Below are positions 1-5,708 of a DNA stretch of 6,359 bases, one piece after another. Position numbers and translations under genes: made by a program. Origin of the DNA: Rhodospirillales bacterium (GTDB lineage Bacteria; Pseudomonadota; Alphaproteobacteria; Reyranellales; Reyranellaceae); assembly GCA_013205335.1 (NCBI GenBank), contig JABMNB010000689.1, positions 1 to 6,359 on the forward strand, read 5' to 3'. The notes below the pieces were generated by a model, which did no database searches, had not been told where the DNA came from, and saw only the letters and a program-made list of their open reading frames with translations. The first letter of the stretch is position 1. Each line of letters starts with the position of its first letter.

Positions 1-66
1 AACTACGAACACCTGATGGACTTCGACCGCTACCGGATCTACCGGCGGAAGAAGCTCAAGAAATAG
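1..66 (+). CDS. C-terminal end of an unidentified protein (partial)
   Basis: Frame 1 is open from the window edge to a TAG at 64-66 and gives 21 residues, beginning NYEHLMDFDRYRIY and ending in a basic tail rich in Lys and Arg (RRKKLKK). The codons are GC-rich at the third position, like the neighbouring genes. The piece is too short to assign a family, and I do not recognise it. It runs towards the minus-strand thioesterase at 174-635, and the inverted repeat at 74-161 lies between the two stop codons. That this is a real gene end is an inference from the open frame, the codon usage and the convergent layout. Confidence 0.5.
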   Translation, partial: NYEHLMDFDRYRIYRRKKLKK

Positions 67-73
67 GCCCTCA

Positions 74-161
74 TGTCGTCCTGAGCGTCGCGAAGGACCT
101 GAGGGAACGACCAACGCACTCCTTGGCGAAGGTGAGATCCTTCGCTTCGCTCAGGATGACA
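74..161. repeat. Intergenic inverted-repeat element (CCTGAGCG..GCGAAGGA type), possible bidirectional terminator
   Basis: Two 27-base arms, 74-100 and 135-161, are reverse complements of each other at 23 of 27 positions, separated by 34 bases. The core of each arm reads TCCTGAGCG, then two variable bases, then GCGAAGGA. Transcribed from either strand, it could fold into a long hairpin. It sits between two convergent stop codons (66 on +, 174 on -), about where a shared terminator would be expected. From memory, sequences of this type are dispersed in many bacterial genomes and behave like REP or MITE elements. There is no clear U-tract, so a role in termination is an inference. Confidence 0.6.
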
Positions 162-173
162 ATTTAAGCCCGG

Positions 174-635
174 CTACTTCCAAGGCGGAGACAGAGCGAC
201 GGCGCGCGCGGCTTCGGGGATCTTGTCGGGGTCGGGTACCTTGAAGACCCCCGAAGACACCAGAACGATCTCGCCCCCACACGTCAGGTCGCAGCTCACG
301 AAGCAGAAATTGATGGTGCGCCGCGCGATGCGCGCCTTGCCTTCGAGCCACTGCCCCAGTTTGGCACCGCGCACGAACTCGCTGGTGAGCGAGATGGTGG
401 GGTGCGGCCAGAAGATGCCCGTGGAGAATCCCGAACCGACGCCCATCACCATGTCGGCGACGGTGACCAGCAGGCCGCCATGCGCCCAGCCCATCGGATT
501 GCCGTGCCGCGGCTCCAGCGGCAGCCCGATCCGGAGCCCGTCGTCCTCGGCCTTGAACCAGAGCGGGCCGACGAGCTGGATGAAATCGTCGGCGACGTCG
601 AGCTTGCGAAAGCCTTCAGGAACCACTGCCGTCAT
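174..635 (-). CDS. PaaI-family acyl-CoA thioesterase (hotdog fold)
   Basis: This 153-residue protein is probably a cytosolic thioesterase that hydrolyses an acyl- or aryl-CoA. The hotdog-fold signature of the PaaI group is seen at residues 44-61: HGNPMGWAHGG followed by LLVTVAD. The HGG turn (52-54) binds the thioester carbonyl and Asp61 is in the usual catalytic position. Length is typical for the family. The start at 635 was chosen because its ATG overlaps the stop codon of the upstream gene as ATGA (632-635) and gives a normal N-terminus. Longer versions of the frame begin with arginine-rich out-of-frame sequence of the neighbour. It is the last gene of the minus-strand operon. The substrate cannot be read from the sequence; some proteins of this type are annotated only as uncharacterised PaaI-like. 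Confidence 0.85.
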   Translation of the reverse strand: MTAVVPEGFRKLDVADDFIQLVGPLWFKAEDDGLRIGLPLEPRHGNPMGWAHGGLLVTVADMVMGVGSGFSTGIFWPHPTISLTSEFVRGAKLGQWLEGKARIARRTINFCFVSCDLTCGGEIVLVSSGVFKVPDPDKIPEAARAVALSPPWK

Positions 636-1075
636 GCGTCCAGCCCGTCCGACGAGGCGGCAAGCCGGTCGAGCATGGCGCGCACCGCCGGATCGAAGGG
701 CGTGGCGCGATGCGTCTCCTCGTTCAACGACACCATGATCACCTTCTGGACGGCGGTGCAATTCCCTTCGCCGTCGAACAGGCCCTGGCCGATCACGCAC
801 TTGCGGTCGAGCGCCTCGATGATGCGAACGCAGGCGACGGCTGTCCCGGGATAGAACATCTGTCGCTTGAAGTCGGCTTCGATGCGGCCGATGACCAGCC
901 GGAAGCGAGGCATGCCAGCGCGCACGATCGCACGCAGATATGAAACGCGCGCATTCTCCAGAAGTTCGAGGAAGGCACCGTTGTTGATGTGGCCGTTGGC
1001 GTCGACGTCGGCAAACCGGAGGTTTTCAGTGGTCGAGAAGCCGTAGATGCCGCGGTCGGCAAGATCGAACGCCAT
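632..1075 (-). CDS. 4-hydroxybenzoyl-CoA thioesterase-like protein (YbgC/FcbC type hotdog)
   Basis: This 147-residue protein belongs to the 4-HBT-like branch of hotdog thioesterases, cytosolic and expected to form dimers or tetramers. The family signature is at residues 21-43: FADVDANGHINN, then a short helix with E40 and AR at 42-43. Asp25 aligns with the catalytic Asp17 of the Pseudomonas 4-hydroxybenzoyl-CoA thioesterase, and GHINN is the usual loop of the wider family. The start at 1075 lies 5 bases after the stop codon of the VOC gene, with a weak GGAG about 11 bases upstream. The stop overlaps the next start (ATGA), indicating coupled translation with the PaaI-like gene. Two different thioesterases side by side suggest two substrates or a hetero-oligomer, but that is inference. 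Confidence 0.85.
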   Translation of the reverse strand: MAFDLADRGIYGFSTTENLRFADVDANGHINNGAFLELLENARVSYLRAIVRAGMPRFRLVIGRIEADFKRQMFYPGTAVACVRIIEALDRKCVIGQGLFDGEGNCTAVQKVIMVSLNEETHRATPFDPAVRAMLDRLAASSDGLDA

Positions 1076-1080
1076 GAAGA

Positions 1081-1926
1081 CTAACGCTCCGCGAATTCCA
1101 GGGTGAGGTGGGCAGCCTCCGACGGCGGCACGACGAGGCGGCCGGAGTCGGGCTTGATCGTCATCACGCCGTTCTTCTTCAGGAGATCCTCGCACGCCGC
1201 GAGGTTCTCGACGCGTATCGTGAGCAGCGCGGGATGATCTCCTGGCCGCACCGGCTCGATGCCGGGATAGCGCACGCCATAGTCCTTGGGCGTCATGTAG
1301 CGGATCGGCTGGGTGCCGGTGTCGACCACCAGCCCGTCGCCCTCGCGCTTGGCCGAATCGGGACCGAAATACTTCTCGAGTTCGGGAATCCACCTGGTCG
1401 GCTGCTCGGCAATCACCGTGACGCCCAGGATCCCGCGCGCGCCGTTGGGGTGGGTGGCCCATTCCGGCCGGTAGACGAACTCCGGCGTCAGGTGTTCGCA
1501 GACGAAGAAGCCGACCACCGGCATATTGTCCTTCGGGATTCGCACGGTGCGGAACTTGGCGAGCTCGGTCTTCCCCGCCACCTCGACGGCGCGGTCGAAG
1601 AAGAGCGGCGCGTCAGGATTGAGACCGGCCGCCTTGAAGGCTTCGAAGGCCAAGTCGGCGCCATCTGTCGCCAGCGCCACGTTGGCCAGCCCACCGCCGT
1701 CCTTCAGCCACTCGCGCCGCTCGGCGTTGAATTCGGTGTCCTCGACCAGCCCCAGTATCTCGAAATAGTCCGTGTCGAAGATCATCAGGTGATTGGCGGT
1801 GCCGAGCTTCTTGTGAAAGCCGCGCGGCTGGACCTGGAAACCGAGCTTCCTGTAGGCCACCTCGGCCGCGTCGATGCCATCGACCATGACGACCACGTGG
1901 TCGAGCCCCTTCACCGCACGCTTCAT
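1081..1926 (-). CDS. VOC-superfamily protein, glyoxalase-like domain
   Basis: This 281-residue protein has the vicinal-oxygen-chelate fold, with features of the Glyoxalase_3-like family. The N-terminal module begins with LDHVVVMV (8-15; His10 in the usual metal-ligand position), followed by GTANHLMIF (42-50) and YFEILGL (54-60; Glu56 in the usual ligand position). A second module starts near 166 (ILGVTVIAEQP) and ends with LTLEF (274-278). The enzyme class (dioxygenase, epimerase or lyase) cannot be assigned from this. The start at 1926 is well supported: an AGGAGG lies 5 bases upstream and the ATG overlaps the stop codon of the MaoC gene (ATGA, 1923-1926). It sits among acyl-CoA-type enzymes, which suggests a CoA-thioester or related metabolite as substrate, but this is inference. 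Confidence 0.85.
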   Translation of the reverse strand: MKRAVKGLDHVVVMVDGIDAAEVAYRKLGFQVQPRGFHKKLGTANHLMIFDTDYFEILGLVEDTEFNAERREWLKDGGGLANVALATDGADLAFEAFKAAGLNPDAPLFFDRAVEVAGKTELAKFRTVRIPKDNMPVVGFFVCEHLTPEFVYRPEWATHPNGARGILGVTVIAEQPTRWIPELEKYFGPDSAKREGDGLVVDTGTQPIRYMTPKDYGVRYPGIEPVRPGDHPALLTIRVENLAACEDLLKKNGVMTIKPDSGRLVVPPSEAAHLTLEFAER

Positions 1927-2381
1927 GCCGGCCTCCTGCGCACCATGTTGACCCCCTTGGAGGTCATGACCAACTCGCCGTTCTGATTGATCGCCGTCCA
2001 GTGCTCGTGGATGACCCCCATGGCCGGACGGCTCTTGGACGGCACCTTGGACGCACACTCGACCCAGGCGGTGAGCGTATCGCCCGGCCGCACCGGCTTC
2101 AGCCAGCGCAGCTCGTCGATGCCCGGGGATCCCAGCGCCGTCCTCTTGTCGACATAGCTGTCGACGAACAGCCGCATCAGCTTGGCGGCGACATGCCAGC
2201 CGGACGCACAAAGACCTCCAAAAAGTGAGGACTTGGCGGCTTCGGCATCGACATGAAAGCTCTGGGGATCGAATTTTTCGGCGAACTCGATGATTTCCTC
2301 GGCCGTGAAACTGGTCGAGCCCAGGGGGTACTTCCTGCCGACTTCGTAGTCTTCCCAATAACGCGGATCATCGGATTGCAT
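1923..2381 (-). CDS. MaoC-like dehydratase / (R)-specific enoyl-CoA hydratase-type protein
   Basis: This 152-residue single-hotdog protein is of the MaoC type, likely hydrating an enoyl-CoA or dehydrating a 3-hydroxyacyl-CoA in the cytosol. The N-terminus RYWEDYEVGRKYPLGSTSFT is typical of MaoC proteins. The hydratase-2 dyad appears as Asp38-x4-His43 (DPQSFH), followed by LFGGLCASGWHVAA (53-66). In the known PhaJ enzymes this Asp and His activate water. I chose the ATG at 2381 because the family consensus begins soon after it. In-frame alternatives are an ATG at 2402 and a TTG at 2408, neither with a better ribosome-binding site. It is the first gene of the minus-strand operon and is divergent from the cyclase gene at 2469. 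Confidence 0.85.
   Translation of the reverse strand: MQSDDPRYWEDYEVGRKYPLGSTSFTAEEIIEFAEKFDPQSFHVDAEAAKSSLFGGLCASGWHVAAKLMRLFVDSYVDKRTALGSPGIDELRWLKPVRPGDTLTAWVECASKVPSKSRPAMGVIHEHWTAINQNGELVMTSKGVNMVRRRPA
1932..1937 (-). promoter_or_regulatory. Strong ribosome-binding site for the VOC gene
   Basis: On the minus strand the sequence is a perfect AGGAGG, 5 bases before the ATG at 1926-1924. It lies inside the last codons of the MaoC gene, so the VOC gene probably initiates on its own signal as well as through the ATGA overlap. It fixes the start of the VOC protein. Confidence 0.8.
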
Positions 2382-2468
2382 GTTTCGGTCTTCGCAGAGC
2401 ATGGGCAATCACGCAAGCATGTCCTCCGCCGCGCGCTATGGTACCTTTCCGGTGGAAACTCACGCGTA
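2382..2468. promoter_or_regulatory. Divergent intergenic region between the MaoC operon and the cyclase gene
   Basis: These 87 bases separate the MaoC start (2381, -) from the cyclase start (2469, +) and must hold at least part of both promoters. I see no convincing -35/-10 pair on either strand. TATGGT at 2437-2442 is a poor -10 candidate for the plus strand. A small inverted repeat, TTTCC-GGT-GGAAA, lies at 2446-2458. The GGTGGA at 2451-2456 is a possible weak ribosome-binding site for the cyclase, about 12 bases from its ATG. The assignment rests on gene layout rather than on motifs. Confidence 0.35.
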
Positions 2469-4157
2469 ATGACAGACCAGAATCTCGTCCGCCGGCTCAC
2501 CACGATCCTCGCCATCGACGTCGTGGCGTTCAGCGCCATGTCGGCGCGCGACGAAGAGCGTGCACTGGCGCTTCTGGCCGCCCGCCTCGATACGGCCGGC
2601 ACGCTGGTCCGCCAGCATCGCGGGCGCGTCTTCAAGATGACCGGCGACGGGCTGCTGGCGGAATTCGCGAGCCCGGTCGAGGCCGTCCGCGCCGCCCTCG
2701 AAATCCAGTCAGCCATGCGCTCGGCCAATGCCGCGTCGGCGGCCGACAGCCAACTCACCCTCCGGATCGGTGCCAACCTGGGCGATGTCGTGGAAAGCGG
2801 CGAAGATCTCTTGGGCGATGCCGTGAACGTGGCGGTGCGCCTGGAGTCGATCTCCGCGACCGGCGGCGTCTGCATTTCATCGTCAGTTTATGAACAGATC
2901 GTCGGCAAGCTGATGCTGGGCGCCGAGGATATCGGCGAACAGCACGTCAAGAACATCCCGCGCCCCATTCATGCCTATCGCCTCACCATCGACGGCGCGC
3001 GGCCCGGCGCCCCCCCGCACGCCTCGCCCCATCCCGCGCACGCGGTGGCCAGGTCGATGCCGCGCCTGCGCCTCTTGCTGACCGGTGGCGTTTTGGGAGT
3101 GCTGGTCCTGGGCGCGCTGGCGGGGACCTTCTATGTGCGCCATCCCTCGCCGCCACCATCGCTGCAGATCACCGAGCCCACCTCATCCCTGCCGCTCGTG
3201 AACCGGCCCGTGCCGGAGACCGTCGCAACCGCGGCCACGCCACGGGCGACGTCGCCCGTCGCGCCGCAACCCGCCGCCGCCCCGCAAGCGCCCACGGTGC
3301 CTGCGGCCCCGACGGCCCCTCCGGCGCTGCGTCGCTTCGCGGTCAAAGACGTCCCCTTCGTGCCCGACTTCCACTGGCGTGCCCTGCAGAACTATGCCGA
3401 TGCAGAGGGCGCCAAGGCCTTGGCGCTTAACGTGCGCGGCATCTTCGCGATGGCGACGGCCCGGGTCGACGAGGCGACCGCGCGCCGGGTTGCACTCCAA
3501 GAATGCAACAAGAAGGTAGAGAGGGACGTGCCGATCGTGCGCGACTACGACAGCTGCATGCTCTACGCGGTCGAGAACGAGGTGATCTGGACGTTCCGGT
3601 CGCCGCCCATGCCGCCCCCACCCTACGTGCCGGCCACGAGGCCGGTGCCGGCGATCGCCTTCGATCCTGCGACCGCGCCACTGCTCAGGGCGCAAGCGCG
3701 CGAAAGACTGGCAGCGCACTATGTGACCAGCCGGAACAGCCGCGCATTGGTGTTCGGACACAATCGCTTCGATTGGTGGACGCCCGGTGAAAATGACACC
3801 GACGCGATCCGGCGCAACCTCCAGATCTGCGGCCACCTCACGGGGCGGCCCTGTGTCGTCTACGCGCTGAACAACGAGGTCCTGGTCCATACGCCGCAAG
3901 CGATGCGCATCACCGACATATTCACGCCGCAGGACTTGAGCGGCCTGGACGCTGCGCAGGCCAGGGCACTCGACCAGTATCTGATCGCCAGCGGCTGGCG
4001 CGCCGTCGCGCTGGCCGCCAATGGCCGCATCGGAATCTCGACCGACAGGTCGAGTGAGCAGGACGCCATGTCGATGGCGCTGCGGGCCTGCCGGGATGCC
4101 GGAGGCTCGGCATGCGCCATCACGGCCATCGGGCCCTTCGCGGTAGCCCCCCAATAG
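2469..4157 (+). CDS. Membrane-bound class III adenylate/guanylate cyclase with triplicated cysteine-paired periplasmic domain
   Basis: This 562-residue protein likely makes cAMP from ATP. The catalytic domain covers about residues 6-172 and looks complete. Metal-binding Asp17 (LAIDVVAFS) and Asp60 (FKMTGDG), base-recognising Lys56 and Asp117 (LLGDAVN), and catalytic Asn120 and Arg124 (AVNVAVRLE) are all present, favouring ATP over GTP. One hydrophobic helix follows at about 199-223, preceded by arginines, which places the N-terminus in the cytosol. Residues 225-288 are a Pro/Ala-rich linker. Residues 300-562, predicted periplasmic, hold three degenerate repeats (about 316-376, 424-473, 509-558), each ending AL/NL..C..C with a hydrophobic tail. 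They resemble DUF4189 modules. Cysteine pairs are 346/363, 454/462 and 541/549. The start at 2469 gives the usual (R)RLTTILAIDVV beginning; longer versions run into the divergent gene. Inference: an envelope signal sensed by the repeats controls cAMP production. Confidence 0.85.
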   Translation: MTDQNLVRRLTTILAIDVVAFSAMSARDEERALALLAARLDTAGTLVRQHRGRVFKMTGDGLLAEFASPVEAVRAALEIQSAMRSANAASAADSQLTLRIGANLGDVVESGEDLLGDAVNVAVRLESISATGGVCISSSVYEQIVGKLMLGAEDIGEQHVKNIPRPIHAYRLTIDGARPGAPPHASPHPAHAVARSMPRLRLLLTGGVLGVLVLGALAGTFYVRHPSPPPSLQITEPTSSLPLVNRPVPETVATAATPRATSPVAPQPAAAPQAPTVPAAPTAPPALRRFAVKDVPFVPDFHWRALQNYADAEGAKALALNVRGIFAMATARVDEATARRVALQECNKKVERDVPIVRDYDSCMLYAVENEVIWTFRSPPMPPPPYVPATRPVPAIAFDPATAPLLRAQARERLAAHYVTSRNSRALVFGHNRFDWWTPGENDTDAIRRNLQICGHLTGRPCVVYALNNEVLVHTPQAMRITDIFTPQDLSGLDAAQARALDQYLIASGWRAVALAANGRIGISTDRSSEQDAMSMALRACRDAGGSACAITAIGPFAVAPQ

Positions 4158-4162
4158 GATCG

Positions 4163-5323
4163 TCAGTCGGCGAGGGCAGCGCCGAAGCGCTTGGCGATTT
4201 CCTCGAGCATGACTTCAGAGGCGCCGCCGCCGATCGCCTGGACGCGGACATCACGCGACATGCGTTCGACCGGGGTCTCGCGCATGAAACCCATGCCGCC
4301 GTGGAATTGCACACAGTCGAAGAGCACCTCGTTCACGAGATCGCCTGCCAGCGCCTTCACCATGGAGACCTGGGCGACGCAATCGCCGCCCTGCGCGTCG
4401 AGCCAGGCCGTGTGATGCACGAGTTGGCGGGCCGCCTCGACCTCGGCCAGCCGCTTGGAGAGGCGCTGGCGAATCGTCTGCTTGTCCCACAGCGGCTTGC
4501 CGAAGGCGGTGCGGTGGTTCACGTGCTCGAAGGTAAGCCGGATCGCCTCGCGCGCCTCGGCCATTGCCATGGCGCCGATCACCAGACGCTCGGTCTGGAA
4601 GTTGGCCATGATGGAATAGAAGCCGCGGTTCTCCTCGCCCAGCACATTCTCGGCCGGCACGCGGCAATCCTCGAAAATGAGTTCGGCGGTGTCCGACGAA
4701 CGCCAGCCGGTCTTGTCGAGCGAGCGGCCGACCTTGAAGCCCGGAGTGCCCTTCTCGACGATGAACATGGTGATGGCGCGGCTGCCCCTCGCCTCGGGAT
4801 CGGTCTTGGCGGCGATGAAGTAAAGATCGCCGTACACGCCGTTGGTGATGAACATCTTGGCGCCGTTCAGAACGTAGTGGCTGCCGTCGCGCACGGCGCG
4901 GGTACGGATGGCGGCCACGTCCGAGCCGGCCCCGGGCTCGGTGACGCCGACCGCGGTGACGGTCGTGCCCGCGACTATGCCCGGCATGTACTGCTCGAGC
5001 TGGCGCCTGGTGCCGAAGCGCACGAGATGTGGGCTCGCCATGTCGGTATGGACCAGAACGGTGATGGCAAAGCCACCATGGGTGGAGCGCCCGACTTCCT
5101 CAGCCAGCACGACCGAGGCGCGCGCGTCCAGGCCGGAGCCGCCCAGCGCCTCGGGCACGCGGAGGCCGAAGAAACCCAGCCCGCCCATCTCGGCCAGCAC
5201 GTGGCGCGGCACGAAGCCCGCTTCTTCCCACTTCGGGCCATCAGGCTTCACCCGCTCCTCCACGAAGCGGCGCAGCTGGGCGCGGATGAGGTCGTGTTCT
5301 TCGGTGAAGATCGGATGGGTCAT
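4163..5323 (-). CDS. Acyl-CoA dehydrogenase (isovaleryl/long-chain type active site)
   Basis: This 386-residue FAD flavoenzyme should oxidise an acyl-CoA to the trans-2-enoyl-CoA and pass electrons to electron-transfer flavoprotein. Both classical family signatures are present: GVTEPGAGSDVAA (126-138) and a second that starts at Gln339 with HGGMGF and ends at Asp358. The catalytic glutamate is not at the medium-chain position: the usual YEGTSE is IGGGASE here (364-370), with Gly366 in place of Glu. Instead Glu245 in the TERLVIG segment (244-250) matches the base position of isovaleryl-CoA and long-chain dehydrogenases. Length is normal. No good ribosome-binding site precedes the ATG at 5323. 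Its stop is only 5 bases from the stop of the convergent cyclase. It is probably monocistronic; the substrate is unknown, and branched or long-chain acyl-CoA is inference. Confidence 0.92.
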   Translation of the reverse strand: MTHPIFTEEHDLIRAQLRRFVEERVKPDGPKWEEAGFVPRHVLAEMGGLGFFGLRVPEALGGSGLDARASVVLAEEVGRSTHGGFAITVLVHTDMASPHLVRFGTRRQLEQYMPGIVAGTTVTAVGVTEPGAGSDVAAIRTRAVRDGSHYVLNGAKMFITNGVYGDLYFIAAKTDPEARGSRAITMFIVEKGTPGFKVGRSLDKTGWRSSDTAELIFEDCRVPAENVLGEENRGFYSIMANFQTERLVIGAMAMAEAREAIRLTFEHVNHRTAFGKPLWDKQTIRQRLSKRLAEVEAARQLVHHTAWLDAQGGDCVAQVSMVKALAGDLVNEVLFDCVQFHGGMGFMRETPVERMSRDVRVQAIGGGASEVMLEEIAKRFGAALAD

Positions 5324-5365
5324 GGCGGGTGGATGCTACACGGCCGGTCGGGCGGGCAACAAACG

Positions 5366-5385
5366 CCGACGAAAGCTCCCGTCGG
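5366..5385. other. GC-rich stem-loop upstream of the acyl-CoA dehydrogenase
   Basis: CCGACG at 5366-5371 and CGTCGG at 5380-5385 form a perfect 6-bp stem with an 8-base loop. Read on the minus strand, it is followed by GCGTTTGTTG, a loosely T-rich run, so it could act as a weak attenuator in the acyl-CoA dehydrogenase leader. It also lies just before the bfd -35 box. This is sequence-only evidence, and chance occurrence is possible in GC-rich DNA. Confidence 0.25.
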
Positions 5386-5388
5386 GGC

Positions 5389-5418
5389 TTGACCGCTCGG
5401 GGTTACCGCTCCTATCCT
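5389..5418 (+). promoter_or_regulatory. Candidate sigma70-type promoter of bfd
   Basis: TTGACC (5389-5394) and TATCCT (5413-5418) are separated by 18 bases and match the -35 and -10 consensus at 5 of 6 and 4 of 6 positions. Transcription would start near 5425 and leave a leader of about 40 bases before the bfd ATG at 5466. The position between two divergent genes supports it. No experiment is implied. Confidence 0.5.
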
Positions 5419-5423
5419 CGGTC

Positions 5424-5438
5424 TGCGAGTAATTCGCA
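5424..5438. promoter_or_regulatory. Fur-like 7-1-7 operator at the bfd start site
   Basis: TGCGAGT-A-ATTCGCA is an inverted repeat of two 7-base halves around one central base, with one mismatch between halves (TGCGAGT against TGCGAAT). It agrees with the Fur core TGATAATNATTATCA at 9 of 14 positions, including both outer TG/CA ends and the AT-rich centre. It lies just after the -10 box, where a repressor would block transcription. Fur or a Fur-family regulator fits the function of bfd, which is usually induced when iron is scarce. The regulator's identity is inference. Confidence 0.45.
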
Positions 5439-5465
5439 ACAGCGGGAAGAAACGGCCACCAAGGC

Positions 5466-5681
5466 ATGTATATTTGCATCTGCAAGGCCATTCGGGAGCG
5501 TGAAGTCGACGAGGCCGTCCGGGCGGGTGCCCGGCGTCCGGCCGACGTTTTCCGCGCCTGCGGGAAGAGCCCCCAGTGCGGCACCTGCGCCTGCGACATG
5601 CGTGAACGCATTTCCCGGACGATCGCAAATGAGCGCACCCGTGAGCGCTCAGCGCAACCGGCTCTCAGGGCGGCCGACTGA
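5466..5681 (+). CDS. bfd: Bacterioferritin-associated ferredoxin (Bfd), [2Fe-2S]
   Basis: This 71-residue protein carries a [2Fe-2S] cluster and delivers electrons to bacterioferritin so that stored ferric iron is reduced and released to the cytosol. The four cluster ligands follow the Bfd pattern: Cys4 and Cys6 (MYICIC) and Cys38 and Cys41 (QCGTC). Tyr2 is kept, and Ile5 stands where Pseudomonas Bfd has a leucine that contacts bacterioferritin. Two more cysteines, Cys32 and Cys43, are extra. After about residue 55 there is a basic, weakly conserved tail (RTRERSAQPALRAAD), so it is slightly longer than the minimal family. The ribosome-binding site is weak. It lies tail-to-tail with bfr, not in one operon with it. 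The promoter and a Fur-like box upstream suggest induction under low iron. Confidence 0.9.
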   Translation: MYICICKAIREREVDEAVRAGARRPADVFRACGKSPQCGTCACDMRERISRTIANERTRERSAQPALRAAD

Positions 5682-5689
5682 AGTCCGTT

Positions 5690-5708
5690 CCCGAGCGCTC
5701 AGCTCGGG
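5690..5708. terminator. Stem-loop between bfd and bfr, possible shared terminator
   Basis: CCCGAGC (5690-5696) pairs perfectly with GCTCGGG (5702-5708) around a 5-base loop, giving a strong 7-bp GC stem that covers the bfr stop codon and lies 8 bases after the bfd stop. It is the only hairpin I see in the 17-base convergent gap. Neither strand has a U-tract after it, so it would be an atypical or Rho-assisted terminator, or only an RNA 3'-end stabiliser. Confidence 0.4.

Noticed and set aside
1108..1986. A 292-codon plus-strand frame opposite the VOC gene
   Set aside because: Shadow frame: the VOC protein on the other strand has a strong ribosome-binding site, operon overlap and family motifs.
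2382..2408. Longer MaoC starts (ATG at 2402, TTG at 2408)
   Set aside because: They add residues not expected in the family and have no better ribosome-binding site; the ATG at 2381 begins just before the conserved RYWEDYEVG.
2253..2468. N-terminal extension of the cyclase frame
   Set aside because: It overlaps the divergent MaoC gene and its translation has no domain. The ATG at 2469 gives the standard cyclase beginning.
3183..4154. A 323-codon minus-strand open frame opposite the cyclase C-terminal region
   Set aside because: Low-complexity Arg/Gly-rich translation, with no recognisable domain. The plus-strand frame has coherent repeats and cysteine pairs.
4112..5392. A 426-codon open frame on the plus strand opposite the acyl-CoA dehydrogenase
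   Set aside because: It is rich in His, Gly and Arg, matches no family I know and lies fully antisense to a gene with clear family signatures. Long antisense frames are common in GC-rich DNA.
5643..5703. The 11-base repeat GAGCGCTCAGC at 5643-5653 and 5693-5703
   Set aside because: One copy lies in the bfd coding tail and the other in the bfd-bfr junction. The core is a GC palindrome likely to recur by chance, and no third copy was seen.
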